From CAYFKJ01 sp964528595 (lineage in GTDB: Bacteria; Pseudomonadota; Alphaproteobacteria; UBA2966), in the NCBI GenBank assembly GCA_964528595.1, contig CAZGTM010000014.1, positions 7,440-71,439 on the forward strand: a stretch of 64,000 bases of DNA, written 5' to 3'. Below the pieces are notes generated by a model that worked only from the letters and a program-made list of their open reading frames with translations, was not told the origin of the DNA and ran no database searches. A program made the translations under genes and the position numbers. This document shows positions 60,574-64,000 of this stretch, in pieces; positions within the stretch are counted from its first letter, which is position 1, and each line of letters begins with the position of its first letter.

Positions 60574-61851
60574 TCAGCCGTGCAACTTCGGATCGGGGCC
60601 GGCGCCGCGTTCGTCCAGATTGACACCGCGCTCGAACCGCTTGAGGTCGTGATTGGCGATGTCGGTGTGGGGACGGTCGTTGGCGATCAAGTCGGCGAAA
60701 TACCAGCCGGACGCCGGACTGGCCTTGAAACCGCCGTAGTTCCAGCCCGCGTTCAGGTAGAGATTGTCCAGCGGTGTTTTGCACATGAAGAAAGTACCGT
60801 CCATCGACATGTCCATGACGCCCGACCAGTGCCGCAGGAGCCGCACGCGGCCGAGGCAGGGCAGGATGGAGATGGCGCACTCTGCCACATCTTGGACCAT
60901 CGGCAGGTTGCCGCGCTGGGCGTAGGACTTGTACCAGTCGAGATCGCCGCCAAACACCATGCCGCCCTTGTCGGATTGCGAGATATAGAAATGCGCCCCG
61001 CCGACTCCGAAGACGACGACCTGATCCAATAGCGGTTTAAGAGGTTCGGAAACGAACGCCTGAAGCTTGTGGGTTTCGATGGGCAGGTTGCCCAGTCCCG
61101 CCATCTGCCAGACACGCGAGGTGTGGCCGGCGACGGCGAAGCCGATTTTCTTGGCCTGAATGGCGCCTCGTGAGGTTTCGATGCCCTCTATCCTGCCGCC
61201 CGTGCGCCGAAACCCGGTGACCTCGCAGTTCTGAATGATGTCGACGCCGAGCCGGTCGGCCGCGCGTGCGTAGCCCCAGGCCACCGCGTCATGGCGGGCG
61301 GTGCCGGCGCGTTTTTGCACGGCTGCGCCGATGATCGGAAAACGGGCGTCCGTCCTATAATTCAAGTGCGGGATGGTGCGCCGGAGCGTCTCCAGGTCCC
61401 ATAGCTCACCGTCCGAACCCGTCAGACGCATGGTGTTGTAGCGCCGGGCGGCGGCGTCGCGGGCCGCCGGACTGTGCAGCAACGTGACGTGCGAACGCTG
61501 GCTGAACATGACGTTGTAATTGAGGTCGTGGCTGAGGTTTTCCCACAGCTTCAGGGAATGCTCGTAGAATTCGCGGTTGCCCGGCAGCATGTAGTTGGAG
61601 CGCACGATAGTGGTGTTGCGCCCGGCGTTGCCGCCGCCGATCCAGCCCTTTTCGAGGACGGCGACGTTCTTTAGGCCATGGTTTTTGGCGAGATAGTACG
61701 CCGTTGCGAGACCGTGCAATCCGCCACCGACGATGACGAGGTCATACGCCGCCTTCGGCTTTGGATCCCGCCAGACGCGGTTCCAACCCCGTTGGCCGGT
61801 CAACCCGTTCCAGAATACGCGCCACGCCGAATATCGCGACATTTGCGCCAC
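60574..61851 (-). CDS. soxB: Sarcosine oxidase beta subunit
   Basis: Catalytic flavoprotein subunit of 425 residues that oxidises the N-methyl group of sarcosine. FAD motif DLVIVGGGLHGLATAYYLA; His in TARHDAVAWGYAR is the expected covalent FMN attachment; NAGWNYGGFKASPASGW is the C-terminal flavin contact. It is the first gene of soxBDAG. No glyA was found, which is often a partner. Confidence 0.93.
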   Translation of the reverse strand: MAQMSRYSAWRVFWNGLTGQRGWNRVWRDPKPKAAYDLVIVGGGLHGLATAYYLAKNHGLKNVAVLEKGWIGGGNAGRNTTIVRSNYMLPGNREFYEHSLKLWENLSHDLNYNVMFSQRSHVTLLHSPAARDAAARRYNTMRLTGSDGELWDLETLRRTIPHLNYRTDARFPIIGAAVQKRAGTARHDAVAWGYARAADRLGVDIIQNCEVTGFRRTGGRIEGIETSRGAIQAKKIGFAVAGHTSRVWQMAGLGNLPIETHKLQAFVSEPLKPLLDQVVVFGVGGAHFYISQSDKGGMVFGGDLDWYKSYAQRGNLPMVQDVAECAISILPCLGRVRLLRHWSGVMDMSMDGTFFMCKTPLDNLYLNAGWNYGGFKASPASGWYFADLIANDRPHTDIANHDLKRFERGVNLDERGAGPDPKLHG

Positions 61852-62014
61852 CCCTGTATTGCAAATTCGAACGCCTAGAGATTATCCGGATTAGGCCGGA
61901 AGTCATCCCCAATCCGAATATTCGAATATTGTTTCGAAGGGACTATATGGTTCATTTAGGGCCAAAAAGACGCTAATCTTTTTGGTGGTTCGGATTTCCT
62001 CGGGGGTGGGAGCC

Positions 62015-62821
62015 GTGAAAATCGATTTTCAACCTAAAGGTTCTTGGATTGGGGCCGTGGCCGTGGCGGTCGTTGCCGCGGTGGCTTTGTCGTCCTCCGT
62101 TGCGCATGCCATCAGCCAGCAAAAAGCCGCCAGAATTCTCGAAGCTATGGATTGGTATTCCGAGGAGTACCCACCCTACAACTTCGCCGGCGAAGACGGT
62201 CTGCCCACCGGCATGGCAGTGGAAATCCTGATGGCGGCATTCAAGGAGATCGGCGTAGGCGTTGTTGCGGCGGACATCAGAATTGCACCTTGGAACCGAA
62301 GCTACAAATTCATCCAGAAAAAGCCCGGTACGGCGCTGTTTAGTATGACTTATACGCCGGAACGCCAAAAGATCATGCACTTTGTCGGGCCCTCCGTTCC
62401 GGTCAATGTCTCGATCATCGCGCCGAAGAAGAATTCCGTTGCAGCCCGTACCCCGGCTGAACTGAGCGAGCTTAGAATCGGTGTGGTGCGGGATGACATC
62501 GGCGATCAGCTCATCCGAAAATTTGCTGTCAGCGCCGAGGCGATCAAGCGTAAGAACTCGATCAAGCAACTATTGTACCTGCTTGGCGCCGGGCGGATCG
62601 ACGCCGTCGCCTATGCCACGGATGTGTTCAACCATGCCGTCAAAAAATCAGGGGGCAAGGCGTCGGATTACGAGGAAATCGTTGTCCTGAAGAACGGTCA
62701 ACTGGGTTATGCCTTCCACCGGGACACGGACACGAACGTCCTGGAATTCCTGCAGAAAGCCGTGGATGATTTGAGGGCAAAGGGAACGATCGACGAGATC
62801 ATCGCAAAATATCACAAATAA
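62015..62821 (+). CDS. Amino-acid-type periplasmic binding protein (SBP family 3)
   Basis: Secreted protein of 268 residues. GTG 62015 follows a GGGGGTGGGAG site; the leader ends at AVAHA-like VAHA near residue 33. The family 3 pattern is EYPPYNFAGEDGLPTGMAVEILMAAF, SMTYTPERQKIMHF and LGYAFHRD. No permease or ATPase is adjacent, so it may be an orphan or partner another transporter. The ligand could be an amino acid, or the domain a sensor input. Confidence 0.82.
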   Translation: MKIDFQPKGSWIGAVAVAVVAAVALSSSVAHAISQQKAARILEAMDWYSEEYPPYNFAGEDGLPTGMAVEILMAAFKEIGVGVVAADIRIAPWNRSYKFIQKKPGTALFSMTYTPERQKIMHFVGPSVPVNVSIIAPKKNSVAARTPAELSELRIGVVRDDIGDQLIRKFAVSAEAIKRKNSIKQLLYLLGAGRIDAVAYATDVFNHAVKKSGGKASDYEEIVVLKNGQLGYAFHRDTDTNVLEFLQKAVDDLRAKGTIDEIIAKYHK

Positions 62822-62838
62822 GAGCGGGAGGATGCCGA

Positions 62839-63942
62839 ATGCCCATGTATCGACAATTCCTAGGTTGGGTCTTGCTGGGATGTTTTTTCCTACCGTCAGC
62901 GGTTAAAGCCGACATCACGATCGCCGCCGTCGGCGGTATGGAAGGCCCTTTTTCGAAGATGGGCGAAGAGTTCAAACAAGGCACGCGCGGGGCCGTTGAA
63001 CGGCTCAACGAACAGGGCGGATTGTTGGGCCAAAAAGTAAAATTCATCGTCCGGGACGACAATTGCAACGCCGATCAGGCCAAGAAAGTTGCGACGGAAC
63101 TTGTTGCATTGAAAGTATCCATGGTGATGGGACATTTATGTTCCGACACTTCGATCGCCGCTTCGGATATCTACGAAAAAAACGGCATTATCGAAATATC
63201 ACCGGCATCGACTAATCCGAAATTAACCGAACGAGGCCTGAAATATATTTTCCGCACCACCGGCCGTGACGATATGCAAGGGTTTGTCATCGCCGAGCAC
63301 ATACTGAGGAATTACAAGACGAAGAGTATTGGGATCATTGTTGACGACAACGGCTATTCCAAGGGTGTCGCAGAAATCGCCAAGAAGTTCCTCAACAAGG
63401 GGGGCATGCACGAAGTGTTCTTCAAAACCGCGCCCGCTGAACCTTTCGATTTTTCCGCCATACTGACGGAGGTCGAGAAACAGAAGGTCGAACTTCTGCT
63501 CTATCCCGCACTGCCGGGGCCGATGATCGGGCTGGCAGCTCAGATGAAGAAAAAGGGGATGAAAATTCGGGTTGTCGGCGCCGACGCCTTTTCCGGCATC
63601 AAGTTTACCAAGGAAAACCGCCGGGATTTCGACGGCATGCAGTTCAGCTTCCCGCCGGATCCCAAGGATGACCGCCGTAACAGGCCGATCGTCAAGAAAT
63701 ACAAGGCCCAGGGCTACAAACCTGAAGCATTCACTTTCTATTCCTACGCCGCCGTTCAGGCCTGGGCCCAGGCCGTCCACAAGGCCGGCAGCCTGAATGC
63801 TGCGGACGTGTCGAATGCACTTCGATCCGAGAAATTTGATACCGTGCTCGGCCAAATCAGCTTCGATGAAAAGGGGGACATTACAAATCCGGGATTTGTG
63901 ATGTACTTTTTCAATAAAGGGAAACGCTATTACCTTGAATAG
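62839..63942 (+). CDS. Branched-chain-amino-acid-type periplasmic binding protein (LivK-like)
   Basis: Secreted protein of 367 residues with a signal peptide ending near VKA-D25. It has the type 1 periplasmic fold: ITIAAVGGMEGPFSKMGEEFKQGTRGAVERLNEQGGLLGQ, GHLCSDTSIAASDIYEK and IIEISPAS. GGGAGG lies seven bases before the ATG. It follows the family 3 binder by 17 bases, an odd pairing of two binding proteins from different families; transport genes, if any, would lie downstream of the window. Confidence 0.87.
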   Translation: MPMYRQFLGWVLLGCFFLPSAVKADITIAAVGGMEGPFSKMGEEFKQGTRGAVERLNEQGGLLGQKVKFIVRDDNCNADQAKKVATELVALKVSMVMGHLCSDTSIAASDIYEKNGIIEISPASTNPKLTERGLKYIFRTTGRDDMQGFVIAEHILRNYKTKSIGIIVDDNGYSKGVAEIAKKFLNKGGMHEVFFKTAPAEPFDFSAILTEVEKQKVELLLYPALPGPMIGLAAQMKKKGMKIRVVGADAFSGIKFTKENRRDFDGMQFSFPPDPKDDRRNRPIVKKYKAQGYKPEAFTFYSYAAVQAWAQAVHKAGSLNAADVSNALRSEKFDTVLGQISFDEKGDITNPGFVMYFFNKGKRYYLE

Positions 63943-64000
63943 GCTGGTTTTAGCGGACCGCAATCTGTTAGGGGATCTCATTGTTTAGGCTGATCTCACG

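Noticed and set aside
1..64000. CRISPR arrays, insertion sequences, prophage genes, rRNA and tRNA genes
   Set aside because: No regularly spaced repeats, transposase or phage motifs, or obvious RNA gene sequences were recognised; tRNAs could still be missed without a dedicated scan.

Overview
The window reads as chromosome of a high-GC, respiratory alphaproteobacterium. Rhodospirillales-like is an inference from gene content: heterotetrameric sarcosine oxidase, Tat-exported formate dehydrogenase, many TRAP transporters, CaiB-type CoA transferase. No rRNA, tRNA, CRISPR array, insertion sequence or prophage was recognised. Genes are dense; only one stretch longer than 300 bases lacks a gene (13016-13396), and it looks regulatory.

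Layout. 1-8706: end of an amino-acid ABC permease; small enzymes (lipoprotein hydrolase, MAPEG, rhodanese, hotdog thioesterase); a minus-strand NO/O2-type group (hemerythrin, 12-TM haem-copper-oxidase-like protein, DUF2249) with an FNR-like box; DUF2478; a PYROXD2-like oxidoreductase; a CoA transferase. 8763-18161: corrinoid module A, made of a B12-binding carrier, a UroD-family methyltransferase, a class V aminotransferase, an enolase-superfamily enzyme, a TRAP transporter, an IclR regulator and a PhyH oxygenase. 18346-22597: HU-like protein with a basic tail, GntR regulator with divergent MetE-C-like gene, PanB-like gene and a second GntR. 22670-33036: corrinoid module B, made of a carrier about 88% identical to that of A, a second UroD-family methyltransferase, DUF1638, MetV, MetF, methyl-THF:corrinoid methyltransferase, DUF6166, a second TRAP transporter, a second PhyH oxygenase and a di-iron hydroxylase. 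33049-47728: MFS transporter, orphan TupA-like binding protein, a large formate dehydrogenase locus (alpha/beta/gamma, Tat peptide protein, TorD-like chaperone, DUF3305/3306/6494, an HdrA-like polyferredoxin, a WD40-cytochrome c fusion), MarR and SelD. 47844-56799: surface-sugar locus (two GT-B-like paralogues, methyltransferase, NeuB, NeuC, hydroxyacid dehydrogenase, NeuA, SQD1-type UDP-sulfoquinovose synthase). 56803-61851: sarcosine oxidase soxBDAG. 62015-63942: two periplasmic binding proteins.

How it may work together. Modules A and B look like two B12-dependent demethylation units. TRAP systems would import methylated organic anions, a UroD-family enzyme would move the methyl group to a small corrinoid protein, the 26786 methyltransferase would pass it to tetrahydrofolate, and MetV/MetF run in reverse would oxidise it to methylene-THF. 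Sarcosine oxidase also yields methylene-THF, and the formate dehydrogenase could finish oxidation to CO2. The nearest described logic I know is the CmuA/CmuB/MetF chloromethane pathway, but here the two CmuA functions are separate proteins, duplicated, and tied to transporters and oxygenases. The substrates are unknown. Functional calls rest on motifs read by eye; no database search was run.
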